From: a bacterium
GTDB lineage: Bacteria; Patescibacteriota; Gracilibacteria; UBA1369; PNNO01
NCBI GenBank assembly: GCA_013824265.1
Contig: PNNO01000001.1
Location: 259,682 to 323,681, forward strand
DNA: 64,000 bases
Reading direction: 5' to 3'
Shown: in pieces, positions 7,926 through 15,623 of the stretch
How positions within the stretch are numbered: the stretch's first letter is position 1
Layout: each line of letters begins with the position of its first letter
Program-made: the position numbers and the translations under genes
Notes under the pieces: generated by a model
Told to the model about the DNA's origin: nothing
Seen by the model: the letters and a program-made list of their open reading frames with translations, nothing else
The model's database searches: none

Positions 7926-8435
7926 ATGAAAATCACTAAAAAACACGTCATTACTTTCTCGTGTTTAGGGCTTACAATCCCCATAATCACACTATCATCC
8001 TATCTCCTCCCGGGAGGAGAAATTTACCTCACGCATGTGCAGGCTCGCGAACAAAACACCAAACAAACCGCCGAGCAAACCCACATCGTCGAAGTAAACA
8101 TAAAAGACCTGGATTACGCATTTTTCGGCACAAGTTTTCATCTACAGTTTGACCCGGAAAAATACGAGTACGATCACTTCACGCTCGGCTCTTATTTTTC
8201 ATCTTCGGACAATCCGCTTGTACAAGTTGCACAAAAAGACAGCGCCATTATTGCCGGCATCAGCCTAAAACGAGGTAATTTAATAACAAAAAAGGAAGGG
8301 ACCTTACTTAAACTGTTTTTCAAAAACAAGCAAACTGCCCTACAGGAAGCCAATTTCGCGTTTACCAACACGGTATTTAGCACCTTCGACAAAGAAAGAA
8401 AAAATATCCAATTGATTTTCACCCCCTCCTTATAA
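7926..8435 (+). CDS. Membrane-anchored or secreted protein with cohesin-like domain
   Basis: 169 residues from the ATG at 7926. I preferred this start because the upstream extension from 7881 would be encoded by the GC-rich hairpin and C-tract. A single hydrophobic segment (VITFSCLGLTIPIITLSSYLL) near the N-terminus acts as signal or anchor. The remainder resembles a cohesin-type sandwich: FGTSFHLQFDPEKYEYDHF early and GTLLKLFFKNK later, matching the order of strands in the preceding protein's cohesin. It is a likely binding partner for the neighbour's dockerin. The rpmG promoter overlaps its 3' end. Confidence 0.62.
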   Translation: MKITKKHVITFSCLGLTIPIITLSSYLLPGGEIYLTHVQAREQNTKQTAEQTHIVEVNIKDLDYAFFGTSFHLQFDPEKYEYDHFTLGSYFSSSDNPLVQVAQKDSAIIAGISLKRGNLITKKEGTLLKLFFKNKQTALQEANFAFTNTVFSTFDKERKNIQLIFTPSL

Positions 8436-8441
8436 TATAAT
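8412..8441 (+). promoter_or_regulatory. Promoter of rpmG
   Basis: A -35 TTGATT (8412-8417) and a -10 TATAAT (8436-8441) are separated by 18 bases and lie across the stop codon of the previous gene, about 45 bases before the rpmG start. An overlapping second TATAAT is present at 8431. Confidence 0.6.
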
Positions 8442-8485
8442 CGCTTGGCGAAAAGCGGTTAATAATTCGTAATTAATAATTAATA

Positions 8486-8665
8486 ATGGCTCACGGAAAA
8501 AGTCAATTTGCGGTGTGGAGATGTAGCAAGTGTAACACGGCGATTCAAACGACTGCATACAATAAGACACATAACGACGTTATCACGAAAGAAGTTAAAA
8601 AATTCTGCAAGAACTGTCGTGAACACGTTGCTACAAAGCGCAAAGACGCCAAAAAAAGCAGCTAA
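8486..8665 (+). CDS. rpmG: Ribosomal protein bL33
   Basis: A 59-codon gene. The product starts MAHGKSQFAVWRCSKCNTAI and has the bL33 zinc-ribbon layout: CxxC near the N-terminus (CSKC), then the YNKTHN turn, then a second CxxC (CKNC) followed by a basic tail (REHVATKRKDAKKSS). It is a component of the large ribosomal subunit near the E site. All four cysteines are kept, so this is the zinc-binding form. It has its own promoter inside the end of the preceding gene and no obvious Shine-Dalgarno sequence. It is isolated from other ribosomal genes and followed 22 bases later by the DUF3352-like lipoprotein gene. Confidence 0.85.
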   Translation: MAHGKSQFAVWRCSKCNTAIQTTAYNKTHNDVITKEVKKFCKNCREHVATKRKDAKKSS

Positions 8666-8687
8666 AATTCTTTAAACATATCTGTCT

Positions 8688-10475
8688 ATGAGAATGTTCA
8701 ATTTTACCAAATCGCTTTTTCTAGCGAGCTTATTTGTTGTTTTCACTTTTGTATTAACAGGATGTTTTGGTCCTGCAAAAGCCGAACTTTCAAAAAATGA
8801 AAAATCAAACGACGGGGTTGCTCTTGAAAACTACCTTCCGGAAGACACTCTTATGATGATAAGTCTGAGCACTCAGGACGACGACCAAAGAGCGTCTTTT
8901 CAAAACCTGATGAGCTATTTCCCACAGGAGGACATGAAAACTCTTTGGGAAAGCATGATGAAAGATTTAACGCTTGAACTTGAGGGAAGTGGCATGACAT
9001 ACGAAGAAGACATCGCTCCGATTTTTGGCGACAGCTATAGATTTACGTTTGGACTTGCGGGAGAAATGTCAGATGAAGACCCAGACATGTACATCGCTCT
9101 TACCCTTGCAGATAAGGAAAAAGCGACTGCATTTATTGAAAAAATGCTCGAAGAAGATAATGGCGAAGACCTTAAAAAAGGAAATATTTTTGGTGCCATG
9201 ACAGTAGACAACGAAGATGAAGATATGTATTTAGCGCTTTATAAAGACACCATTTTAATAACGAATGTTTTGGAAAATCGTGAAGCGGCACTTAAAAGAG
9301 TTTCCAAAAACGAATCTTCTCTTCTATCAAGTGAAATATTTAAAGAATCTTACGATAAACTTCCAACTCCAAATCTTGGAATCGCGTTTATTAATTTAAA
9401 AGAACTTTTCGCAAAACTTAGCGAAACCCAGGAAGAAGGCATGCCAAGCGGTGAATTCCTGGATGCTCTTTACGGAGAAGCACTTGCCTTCACAGCAGAA
9501 GAAGACGGAATTCGCATGACTGTTCAAGTGGCGTTTAATGAAGAATCCAAAGAGTTCAACTTAAAAGATTACCCATACGCGGAGCCTTACATGTACAAAA
9601 ATATTCCCGGAGATAAGCTAATAATGTACACCGAGGCATACGGAATGAAAGATGCTTTTGACATGCAATTGGCTGCTTTAGGGGAAGATGAAGCGTCAAA
9701 AGACGGAGTCGAGCAGTTTAAAGCAATACTAAAAGCTGCGCTCAATCTTGACCTGGAGGATGACATTTTAAGCTGGATGGACAAAGGATTTGTAATGGTT
9801 GTTCAACACAACAAAGGCATAATACCTGCAATTTCTTTTTATATTGATGCGCAAACCAATCCAGACTCAGCTCAAAAAGTTCTTGATTTAATCGACGCCG
9901 GAATGGAGCAGGCGGTAGCGTCCATGCTTGTAAACGCGCCGGAAGAACTGGACACAACAAAGATCATAATAAAAGACACCGTAATGCTTGGCGACAGTGA
10001 AATTGACCGCGTAGTGTTCGATGTAAGTAACCTATCTGACGAAGAACTTTTAACTGCCGGATTGCCATCAGGAATATTTGTGGAGCCGGTTGAAATTTAT
10101 TATGGAATGACCGATGAAAAATATTTCCTTTTCTCAACATACACGGGACTTGATAAAGATTACGGAACAACCGTTACGGTTGCGAAAAATGAGAAAATCA
10201 AAGAATCTCAAAATTACTTAAAAGGTTATGAATACCAATTAACATACATATCCGTAGAAGAAATAATGAATTACGTTGATACGTTTGTTGGCTTCATGGA
10301 GCTTATTGAAGGCCCAATGGGAGACGAGGTCAAAACCGGTCTTGAAAAAGTAAAAAGCTATGTCGCTCCTATAAAATACCTTGTGGCCGGCGACAAAAAA
10401 GTGGAAAATGTTGCGGAAGGAACAATGTTTGTTAAAATTGAAAAGCCGGTAGAGAAAAGTTCAGAGTACCTCTAA
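8688..10475 (+). CDS. Lipoprotein with DUF3352-like domain
   Basis: 595 residues. The N-terminal hydrophobic segment ends in a lipobox (VLTGC), so the mature protein is expected to be lipid-anchored on the outer face of the membrane. The rest matches the DUF3352 type: NYLPEDTLMMISLST at the start, then long acidic alpha/beta repeats with VENVAEGTMFVKIE near the end. Function of the family is unknown. It is acidic and Met-rich. The stop codon falls inside a copy of the TACTCGGTA repeat, and tRNA-Trp follows 18 bases later. Start alternatives at codons 1 and 3 are equivalent for the signal. Confidence 0.75.
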   Translation: MRMFNFTKSLFLASLFVVFTFVLTGCFGPAKAELSKNEKSNDGVALENYLPEDTLMMISLSTQDDDQRASFQNLMSYFPQEDMKTLWESMMKDLTLELEGSGMTYEEDIAPIFGDSYRFTFGLAGEMSDEDPDMYIALTLADKEKATAFIEKMLEEDNGEDLKKGNIFGAMTVDNEDEDMYLALYKDTILITNVLENREAALKRVSKNESSLLSSEIFKESYDKLPTPNLGIAFINLKELFAKLSETQEEGMPSGEFLDALYGEALAFTAEEDGIRMTVQVAFNEESKEFNLKDYPYAEPYMYKNIPGDKLIMYTEAYGMKDAFDMQLAALGEDEASKDGVEQFKAILKAALNLDLEDDILSWMDKGFVMVVQHNKGIIPAISFYIDAQTNPDSAQKVLDLIDAGMEQAVASMLVNAPEELDTTKIIIKDTVMLGDSEIDRVVFDVSNLSDEELLTAGLPSGIFVEPVEIYYGMTDEKYFLFSTYTGLDKDYGTTVTVAKNEKIKESQNYLKGYEYQLTYISVEEIMNYVDTFVGFMELIEGPMGDEVKTGLEKVKSYVAPIKYLVAGDKKVENVAEGTMFVKIEKPVEKSSEYL

Positions 10476-10487
10476 GTACTCGGTACC
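10465..10487. repeat. TACTCGGTA-type palindromic repeat, copy 1
   Basis: AGTACC and the core TACTCGGTACC form inverted arms around the stop codon of the DUF3352-like gene, seven bases before tRNA-Trp. It belongs to the dispersed family also found near 14.0, 20.9, 21.6, 42.3, 43.8, 45.5 and 46.7 kb. Confidence 0.7.
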
Positions 10488-10493
10488 AACTAA

Positions 10494-10568
10494 AGGTTCA
10501 TAGTGTCAATGGTAGCACGTCAGTCTCCAAAACTGAAAGTAGGGGTTCAAATCCTCTTGGACCTGCCA
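10494..10568 (+). tRNA. tRNA-Trp (anticodon CCA), CCA end encoded
   Basis: Cloverleaf: acceptor AGGTTCA/TGGACCT (one T-G pair), anticodon stem TCAGT/ACTGA around loop CTCCAAA (anticodon CCA), T-stem AGGGG/CCTCT with loop TTCAAAT, discriminator G and encoded CCA. The TGA codons at gene ends in this window are read as stop, in line with the ordinary CCA anticodon. Confidence 0.95.
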
Positions 10569-10652
10569 AAATCAAATAACCACTTAAGGGAAACATTTAC
10601 TAATCCCCGCTCTTTGAAGTACAATTGCAAATGGTCTCTATCGAAACGACAA

Positions 10653-11330
10653 ATGCAAAACATCCGCTTAAAAACCAACCATGGATTTCTGCTTGTAGAA
10701 ACCATTATCTCAATCACAATTTTGGTAATGATTGCCGCAACAAGTATATCGCTTTTGATAATGGGACATCGCGCAATCAACATGAACAAGAACAGCCTTG
10801 AAGCAAGCTGGATAGCACAGGAAAGTGCGGAATCGTTAAGGGGATTAAGAGACACAAACTGGATCCGCTATGGATTTGACAAGGAAAATTGCTGGAACAT
10901 TGCAGGAGAAACATGTGACCCGCCACTTACGGTTATAACTTTTACCGGCGCTATCGGGACTCCGGGAACATATTTTTTGGAAACATCTTTGGATGGAGCA
11001 CCAAAACTTATAGAAGGGAAATACCCTCTGGATCTTAAAAAAGGACCGGACAATGAAGAAAATGCGAAATATCTTTTGTATTATCAGGATATAGATCCCG
11101 CAAACGACTATGATGATGACGGAACAACCAACAATGACAAACAATATATAGGCCCAAAAGGCGCAGGATATACGGTTGTGGAACCTTCAAAATATTATCG
11201 CGCGATTGAAACGATGCTCGTAGCAGATGGAGAAATTGAAGCCACGGCGATTGTCGGCTGGTACGAAGGCTCCACCCCGCACCAGATCAATCTTCCCGTC
11301 ACACTAACAAATTATCAGCTTGAAGAATAA
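10653..11330 (+). CDS. Type IV pilin-like protein (prepilin N-terminus)
   Basis: 225 residues from the ATG at 10653. The longer reading frame begins inside tRNA-Trp and cannot be the real start. The N-terminus carries a prepilin peptidase site: a basic leader with NHG, then FLLVETIISITILVMIAATS, with Glu at position +5 and a long hydrophobic helix. The rest is a globular, Asp-rich head (DPANDYDDDGTTNNDK). It would be cleaved by PilD and assembled in a type IV pilus or pseudopilus. It is the first of a cluster with two further genes in overlapping frames, so translation is probably coupled. Confidence 0.8.
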   Translation: MQNIRLKTNHGFLLVETIISITILVMIAATSISLLIMGHRAINMNKNSLEASWIAQESAESLRGLRDTNWIRYGFDKENCWNIAGETCDPPLTVITFTGAIGTPGTYFLETSLDGAPKLIEGKYPLDLKKGPDNEENAKYLLYYQDIDPANDYDDDGTTNNDKQYIGPKGAGYTVVEPSKYYRAIETMLVADGEIEATAIVGWYEGSTPHQINLPVTLTNYQLEE

Positions 11331-11772
11331 GGCTAATCACAATATAAAAGTCGCGTTTTGGGTCATGGTAATTATGTCCTTGATTGCATTTGGCGCGCTT
11401 CTAACAATGCTTCATAAAACGGTGAACAATATTGATCGCGATCCGGCCCTGGCGAATTTAACCGTTGATGGAACGGCCAAATTCGTACAAATAAAAAATC
11501 TTGGCGACGAGAAAGATCTTAAATCCGGCCTATATATAATCAAAGATATGAAGCTGGAAGGTCCTCAGGAAAATCTTTTCGACAAGGAAATTTTTCTTCT
11601 AAACGAAAGTGAAGTTCGCCAAACACTCGGAGGATTCATGCTAAGCGAGCAAAAATATTACAGGAAAATAACCGTTTCGTATCCCGTTTCATCGGAAAAA
11701 ATGCTTGTTGAAATTGAAACGCAAAACGCATCCGGAGAGAGTTATTATCAATCAATCACGCTGGACAAATGA
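11320..11772 (+). CDS. Single-pass membrane protein of the pilin cluster
   Basis: 150 residues from a TTG start that overlaps the upstream pilin gene by 11 bases; no ATG gives a membrane segment. One hydrophobic helix (VAFWVMVIMSLIAFGALLTML) is followed by a strand-rich extracytoplasmic domain (GLYIIKDMKLEGPQ, KITVSYPVSSEKMLVEIET). It lacks the prepilin glycine cleavage motif. By position, between two prepilins with overlapping frames, it is likely a minor pilin-like or assembly component. Family not recognised. Confidence 0.65.
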   Translation: MKNKANHNIKVAFWVMVIMSLIAFGALLTMLHKTVNNIDRDPALANLTVDGTAKFVQIKNLGDEKDLKSGLYIIKDMKLEGPQENLFDKEIFLLNESEVRQTLGGFMLSEQKYYRKITVSYPVSSEKMLVEIETQNASGESYYQSITLDK

Positions 11773-12761
11773 CGATAAAAACCACAAAAAAAGGATTCAC
11801 ATTGGTTGAGCTATTGATAGCGACAGCGGTTTTTGCGATCTTTCTAACGACAATAGTTTCCTTCATGGTCGACCTCTACAGAAACTCACGAAGAATAGAA
11901 TTGGAAGAACAATTATATCAAGATATGCGCGCTCTTATGCGACAAATCACGGTTATGGTTGAATCAAATGCCATAGATTACGAAGAGTATTTTAGAGAAG
12001 CGACAGGAGATCTGACCTTTGGTAACGGCGACGGATCAACGTATTCTTACGGCGATTATGCAAAAGAGTTTTATGATTTTGGATCGGATGGACTTCCGGG
12101 CGCGCTTTGTAACGACGACACCCCAGCAACTCCTGACTGCATAATCAACAAAACGACGCTCGACAAAAATACCGGGAAAAAAGAAGGGAACGCGTTTTGC
12201 GGAGCTGGGACCACTAAAGATCCTTGTCCGTCGGATGATCCCAGCATTTTCGCGCTCCACCAGCAGGATCATTTGTATCTAATTAACGGCAAAGGCACGC
12301 GCAAAACTTTCCTTGCAACGGAACCGGTTGACCGCATCTTGGATGCTTCGACAGTTGAAGAACGTGTCCTTTCAATCTTCTGGATGAACGGAAGCGATAC
12401 AGACGGCAACGATATTACGGATACCTGGAAAGACGGCTTAGAATTTAACGTAAACGATCTTGCAGGCGACCTTACAAATACAAAACCAGAGCAGAAAATG
12501 TATGAAGACTTCATCCCGATAAGCCCTTTAAGGTCGAATATAGTCGATCTTAAATTTTATATTTCACCATTGGAAGACCCATATAAGGCCTTTGCGGAGA
12601 CCGATCCGGCCACAGGAACTTTAATGCAGCCACACGTAACAATCATTTTAACCATGGAACCTTCGGCGGTTGAGATGCAAAACTACCTCGGCGAGATTCC
12701 AAGCAAAACGCTCCAGACAACCATTTATTCGGATATACAACAGGACGTGAGGAGCTACTAA
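11769..12761 (+). CDS. Prepilin-like protein (minor pilin, PilW-type position)
   Basis: 330 residues. It has a textbook prepilin start: TTKKGFTLVELLIATAVFAI, with cleavage expected between G and F and Glu at +5. A long head domain with several cysteines and acidic loops follows. Its ATG overlaps the previous stop by 4 bases (ATGA), showing tight translational coupling. Its size suits a large minor pilin that initiates pilus assembly. Downstream come a toxin-antitoxin pair and then two more membrane-anchored proteins that probably belong to the same locus. Confidence 0.82.
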   Translation: MTIKTTKKGFTLVELLIATAVFAIFLTTIVSFMVDLYRNSRRIELEEQLYQDMRALMRQITVMVESNAIDYEEYFREATGDLTFGNGDGSTYSYGDYAKEFYDFGSDGLPGALCNDDTPATPDCIINKTTLDKNTGKKEGNAFCGAGTTKDPCPSDDPSIFALHQQDHLYLINGKGTRKTFLATEPVDRILDASTVEERVLSIFWMNGSDTDGNDITDTWKDGLEFNVNDLAGDLTNTKPEQKMYEDFIPISPLRSNIVDLKFYISPLEDPYKAFAETDPATGTLMQPHVTIILTMEPSAVEMQNYLGEIPSKTLQTTIYSDIQQDVRSY

Positions 12762-12766
12762 GTAAC

Positions 12767-12795
12767 TTGCAAAGGTGATACACTTTTGATACACT
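12767..12795 (+). promoter_or_regulatory. Promoter with direct-repeat operator for the RHH/RelE module
   Basis: TTGCAA (12767-12772) and TACACT (12790-12795) are separated by 17 bases. The octamer GATACACT occurs twice, at 12777 and 12788, an 11-bp spacing that places both copies on nearly the same face of the helix. This suits a ribbon-helix-helix autorepressor. Confidence 0.55.
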
Positions 12796-12826
12796 ACTAA
12801 CGAAGCAGTTTATTAACGTTCTAATA

Positions 12827-13048
12827 ATGAGCACTACAAAAAAGCGTATAAATATAAGCCTTCCAAAAGATATTGAACAAACGCTGGAATATATGGCAGA
12901 AAGAGACAATATGCCTGCTGCAACCAAAGCGGTTTCGCTTATAAAAATAGCCATCGAGCTGGACGAAGATGGTGTTTTAAATGAATTGGCTGAAAAGAGG
13001 GATAAAAAAGGAGCAAAATTTATCTCCCATAAAGACGCATGGCTATGA
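12827..13048 (+). CDS. Ribbon-helix-helix antitoxin
   Basis: 73 residues beginning with a strand and two helices typical of RHH DNA-binding antitoxins: KKRINISLPKDIEQTLEYMA then AATKAVSLIKIAIEL. The C-terminal tail is charged and would bind the toxin. The toxin start overlaps its 3' end by 10 bases. Its promoter carries a direct repeat suited to autorepression. The pair lies within the minor-pilin cluster. Confidence 0.8.
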   Translation: MSTTKKRINISLPKDIEQTLEYMAERDNMPAATKAVSLIKIAIELDEDGVLNELAEKRDKKGAKFISHKDAWL

Positions 13049-13326
13049 AATTTGCAATCGAATATCACGTAGATGTAATACAAAAGGATATTCCGAAGCT
13101 TGCTAAAAGAAAAAAAGAGCAGATTAAATTTGCAATCGAAGAAAAATTAACAAAGCATCCGGATGTTTTTGGAATTCCGTTAAGAATGTCTTTAAAAGGC
13201 TATCGCAAATTACGCGTCGGCGATTACAGAATCGTTTTTAGAATCGAAAAGTCCAAAGTAAAAATATTTCTGATTCAACACAGGTCAGTTGTTTATAAGT
13301 ATGCGGGGACAAGAGGTGCCGAGTAA
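13039..13326 (+). CDS. RelE/ParE-superfamily toxin
   Basis: 95 residues with clear RelE-like features: basic N-terminal helix pair (KDIPKLAKRKKEQIKFAIEE), then the GYRKLRVGDYRIVFRIE core and the terminal IQHRSVVYKYAG. The arginine/lysine-rich core is where RelE-type toxins contact mRNA in the ribosome. The stop codon lies in GGTGCCGAGTAAGTG, a one-mismatch match to the TACTCGGTA repeat family, and the last residues (GTRGAE) come from it. Confidence 0.85.
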   Translation: MAMKFAIEYHVDVIQKDIPKLAKRKKEQIKFAIEEKLTKHPDVFGIPLRMSLKGYRKLRVGDYRIVFRIEKSKVKIFLIQHRSVVYKYAGTRGAE

Positions 13327-13351
13327 GTGTCCCATTAACCAACACTTTTAT

Positions 13352-13756
13352 ATGAAAATAATAATATCTTTGGTCTTATCGGCCATCGCAATATTGGCCT
13401 TGATAGGATTAATAATTATTTTTATATTACACTATGTAATTTTTCCGAATACAGCGACTTTTCTTGTTGAAAATACCGGAAAAGAAATAGTTGAAACTCT
13501 GGAAATTACTTTATATTCATATGAACCGCTAGGCAGCCAATATATCAATCGTATTCTGCCCGACGAAAAAAGAGAGTTAAAGTGGGACATTTCCGGATTA
13601 AGTTCTGACGATGGAACGTTTCGTTTTAAGTTAATTAAAGATGGGCAAGTCGTCGATGAAAAAACAAAAGGCTATATAACCAATGGCCTTGTCCAAGACA
13701 GAAAATATGTCATCGAAATCAACAACAACGAACTCAACGTTGAGTTAGGAGGCTAG
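13352..13756 (+). CDS. Small membrane-anchored protein
   Basis: 134 residues from the ATG at 13352. The longer frame from 13289 overlaps the toxin and adds a hydrophilic tail before the anchor. There is a hydrophobic N-terminal segment (IIISLVLSAIAILALIGLIIIF) and a small beta-rich domain facing out. Its sequence has sandwich-like strands (TATFLVENTGKEIVETLEITL and TFRFKLIKDGQVVD). No family recognised. It may belong to the pilus locus interrupted by the toxin-antitoxin pair, or travel with that pair. Confidence 0.6.
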   Translation: MKIIISLVLSAIAILALIGLIIIFILHYVIFPNTATFLVENTGKEIVETLEITLYSYEPLGSQYINRILPDEKRELKWDISGLSSDDGTFRFKLIKDGQVVDEKTKGYITNGLVQDRKYVIEINNNELNVELGG

Positions 13757-13961
13757 CAATGGAAAAATCCGTAAACTTCCCCCTCTTACGATTGAAGATG
13801 TTTTAGGCACTATTAATAGCGTGCGGTTTTCGCATCTTATGCCGGAGCTCCCGTCGGTTTCGACAAGAAGTGTTGGTATGATTACATTAATATTGTTCCT
13901 TAGTCCCAGTCCCGGGACTGGCCTTTGTTTCGGCCATTGTTTGAAAATCAATGTCTACTTT

Positions 13962-14002
13962 GCCCGACATGTCCATCGAAAGATGAATGTGCCGGGCTTT
14001 TT
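13962..14002 (+). terminator. Intrinsic terminator
   Basis: GCCCGACAT pairs with ATGT-GC-CGGGC (two-base bulge). The inner CATC-GAAA-GATG forms a tight tetraloop hairpin, and the stem is followed by CTTTTTAG. It lies 200 bases after the last pilus-side gene and before the next promoter. Confidence 0.7.
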
Positions 14003-14003
14003 A

Positions 14004-14034
14004 GTTACCGAGTAAGTGCCACTTACCAGGTAAC
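14004..14034. repeat. TACTCGGTA-type palindromic repeat, copy 2 (variant arms)
   Basis: Imperfect palindrome: GTTACC...GGTAAC outer arms and TAAGTG/CACTTA inner arms around a single base. One core reads TTACCGAGTAA, the other is changed to TTACCAGGTAA. It abuts the upstream terminator. A related hairpin (GGAGGAGTTAC/GTAATTCCTCC) follows at 14065-14089. Confidence 0.75.
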
Positions 14035-14123
14035 TAAAGCACGATGGCTTATTTGTACAATTTAGGAGGAGTTACCTGGTAATTCCTCCGAGTAACTTTG
14101 TAATGTCCTCCCGCCCCAAACGT

Positions 14124-14153
14124 TGCAATTATTGGCCGTTTGCGGGTAAAATG
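14124..14153 (+). promoter_or_regulatory. Promoter of the PilX-like gene
   Basis: TTGCAA and TAAAAT are separated by 18 bases. The -10 lies within a TTGCGGG/CCCGCAA inverted repeat that could form a hairpin at the transcript start. The ATG follows about 28 bases downstream. Confidence 0.5.
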
Positions 14154-14180
14154 ACCCCGCAAGGCTTCTAGCTTTTTTAA

Positions 14181-15374
14181 ATGGGAAACCGCACACTCAA
14201 AACTCAAACCGGCAAGGGCATGGCGATGGTCATGATGCTCATCCTGGTGCCAATTTTAATGTTCCTGGCGATGTCGTTTGTCGACCCGATTGTGCGCTCT
14301 TTTAGGTCCGCCGTGAACGATCAAAAAACTCTGCTCGCCAAAAATGTCGCGGACAGCATGTTCGAAGTGGCGCTTTGGGATTCGCGTGGAGCGGGCGTTG
14401 GAGAGAATAAAAAGAACGAAGGATATCCTGATCCGATCATAAAAGAATACGATTTCGGCACTGCAACAGTTAGATGGAGTGTGATGGCAACGCCGGACAC
14501 AAGCCCGGAGAAGCTTATAGACGATCAATATACGATTCCTTCCCCGGGGAGCGGAACGGCGGGCGATGATTATTGCAGCACAAGTGAGCCGGTGGTGGAT
14601 GACGAGCCGGGAGGCAGTTTAGAGGAGGCTTTAGCTGAACTGGAAATTGCGCGTAGCAATCTTGGTGGCGATTTTTATACAGCCTTCGACTGGCCATGCA
14701 ACTGGAACAAACTGCGCGAGGGCGAAAGCATCGTGATTCCTTTGTACACAGAGGATGAGAACGGAGTATATCATCCGTTTGAAAATCCGGGAGTTAACGA
14801 TTTTACCTTAACTGTAAGACCTGCCTGCGACCCTTCAAAAGCGACTTCACGCGACAATGAATACGAAAATCAGATTTGCAAAGATAACGAGAGATATGAT
14901 TTGGTGGGAGATCAAGAAACTGGAAATCTTACCGTAATAGTTTTGTGGGAAATAACAGGAAAACTTGATGAAAACGGAGAAACCGTTTATTTAACACACA
15001 AAGACGATGGAACTTTATTTGATCCAAAAACAACTCTTGATGTTGAAGCAATAAATTTTCAAAATCCTTTAACACAGAATTCTAAAGCTAAAAAACCAAT
15101 AGATAATGATGAGAAATCTATTGAAAACTTCTTATCCACGTTATACAAACCCGAACTTAAATTGCTCGTCGTTCACACATTAAGAGATAATTACGGAGTC
15201 GTGCCATATTTGGAGTATCAATTCAGCTCCACATACAACACTGCAAGTACTCCAATTTCAAGCACATCAAAGGTTGTTCATGTGGAAGTTATGATAGACG
15301 GCGGGTATTCAACGAGCATAGATAAAATTGTTGGCATAGCAAAGTCAGTTTCCGGATTTGTTATTCAACAGTAA
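14181..15374 (+). CDS. Membrane-anchored PilX-like protein
   Basis: 397 residues with a single N-terminal hydrophobic helix after a short basic/polar leader (GKGMAMVMMLILVPILMFLA). It resembles the PilX-type N-terminus that lacks the canonical FTLIE box but has a G before the helix. A long Asp/Glu-rich extracytoplasmic domain follows, with cysteines in DYCSTSE, DWPCN, RPACD and NQICKD. By neighbourhood it completes the minor-pilin group of 10.6-13.8 kb, although it has its own promoter. Specific function not determined. Confidence 0.6.
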   Translation: MGNRTLKTQTGKGMAMVMMLILVPILMFLAMSFVDPIVRSFRSAVNDQKTLLAKNVADSMFEVALWDSRGAGVGENKKNEGYPDPIIKEYDFGTATVRWSVMATPDTSPEKLIDDQYTIPSPGSGTAGDDYCSTSEPVVDDEPGGSLEEALAELEIARSNLGGDFYTAFDWPCNWNKLREGESIVIPLYTEDENGVYHPFENPGVNDFTLTVRPACDPSKATSRDNEYENQICKDNERYDLVGDQETGNLTVIVLWEITGKLDENGETVYLTHKDDGTLFDPKTTLDVEAINFQNPLTQNSKAKKPIDNDEKSIENFLSTLYKPELKLLVVHTLRDNYGVVPYLEYQFSSTYNTASTPISSTSKVVHVEVMIDGGYSTSIDKIVGIAKSVSGFVIQQ

Positions 15375-15379
15375 GAGTA

Positions 15380-15408
15380 TTGACATTTTTACTAAAATAT
15401 GTTATTGT
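15380..15408 (+). promoter_or_regulatory. Promoter of the 809-residue Cys-repeat protein gene
   Basis: Perfect -35 TTGACA (15380-15385), 17-base spacer, -10 TATTGT (15403-15408). It implies a 5' leader of about 210 bases before the ATG at 15624. A second TTGACA occurs at 15491 within the leader. Confidence 0.65.
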
Positions 15409-15420
15409 GAACCTCTTTAT

Positions 15421-15536
15421 CAATCCTAGTCTTTTTTGTCGACAATAACCGCATATTGTAGGTAAAAAAGGCTTGGATTGTCACCGCTCATTGACAATCT
15501 GCATTTGGTAACTTTAAGGCCGTCCCCCTTAAAGTT
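15421..15536 (+). promoter_or_regulatory. Structured 5' leader with two strong hairpins
   Basis: Hairpin A (15421-15480): CAATCC..CTTTTTT pairs with AAAAAAG..GGATTG, nearly 17 bp with one mismatch and a wobble pair, capped by an inner ACAATA/TATTGT stem. Hairpin B (15510-15536): a perfect 10-bp stem AACTTTAAGG/CCTTAAAGTT. Neither has a T-tract, so these look like mRNA-stabilising or regulatory leader structures. No known riboswitch class is recognised. Confidence 0.6.
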
Positions 15537-15623
15537 TCTAAAAAGCCTTTTGAGCATATAAAACCAAGATCAAAAACCCAAAATTCGCTTCTATGGAAGT
15601 AGAAGTGGAAAGGATATGTCCTC

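Larger units (their letters stand above)
13757..14180. other. 424-base intergenic region with palindromes, a terminator and a promoter
   Basis: No convincing gene; short frames on both strands show no recognisable protein. In order it holds a 16-bp perfect palindrome CCAGTCCCGGGACTGG (13906-13921), a terminator (13962-14002), a TACTCGGTA-family repeat (14004-14034), a GGAGGA/TCCTCC hairpin (14065-14089) and a promoter (14124-14153). Confidence 0.6.

Noticed and set aside
10503..10652. N-terminal extension of the pilin gene
   Set aside because: It starts inside tRNA-Trp; the prepilin leader fits the ATG at 10653.
13745..14015. Short overlapping frames on both strands in the 13.76-14.02 kb spacer, possibly a gene remnant
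   Set aside because: No recognisable protein and they run through a palindrome and a terminator.
15421..15536. Riboswitch or T-box
   Set aside because: Strong stems but no recognisable conserved core of any known class; recorded only as a structured leader.
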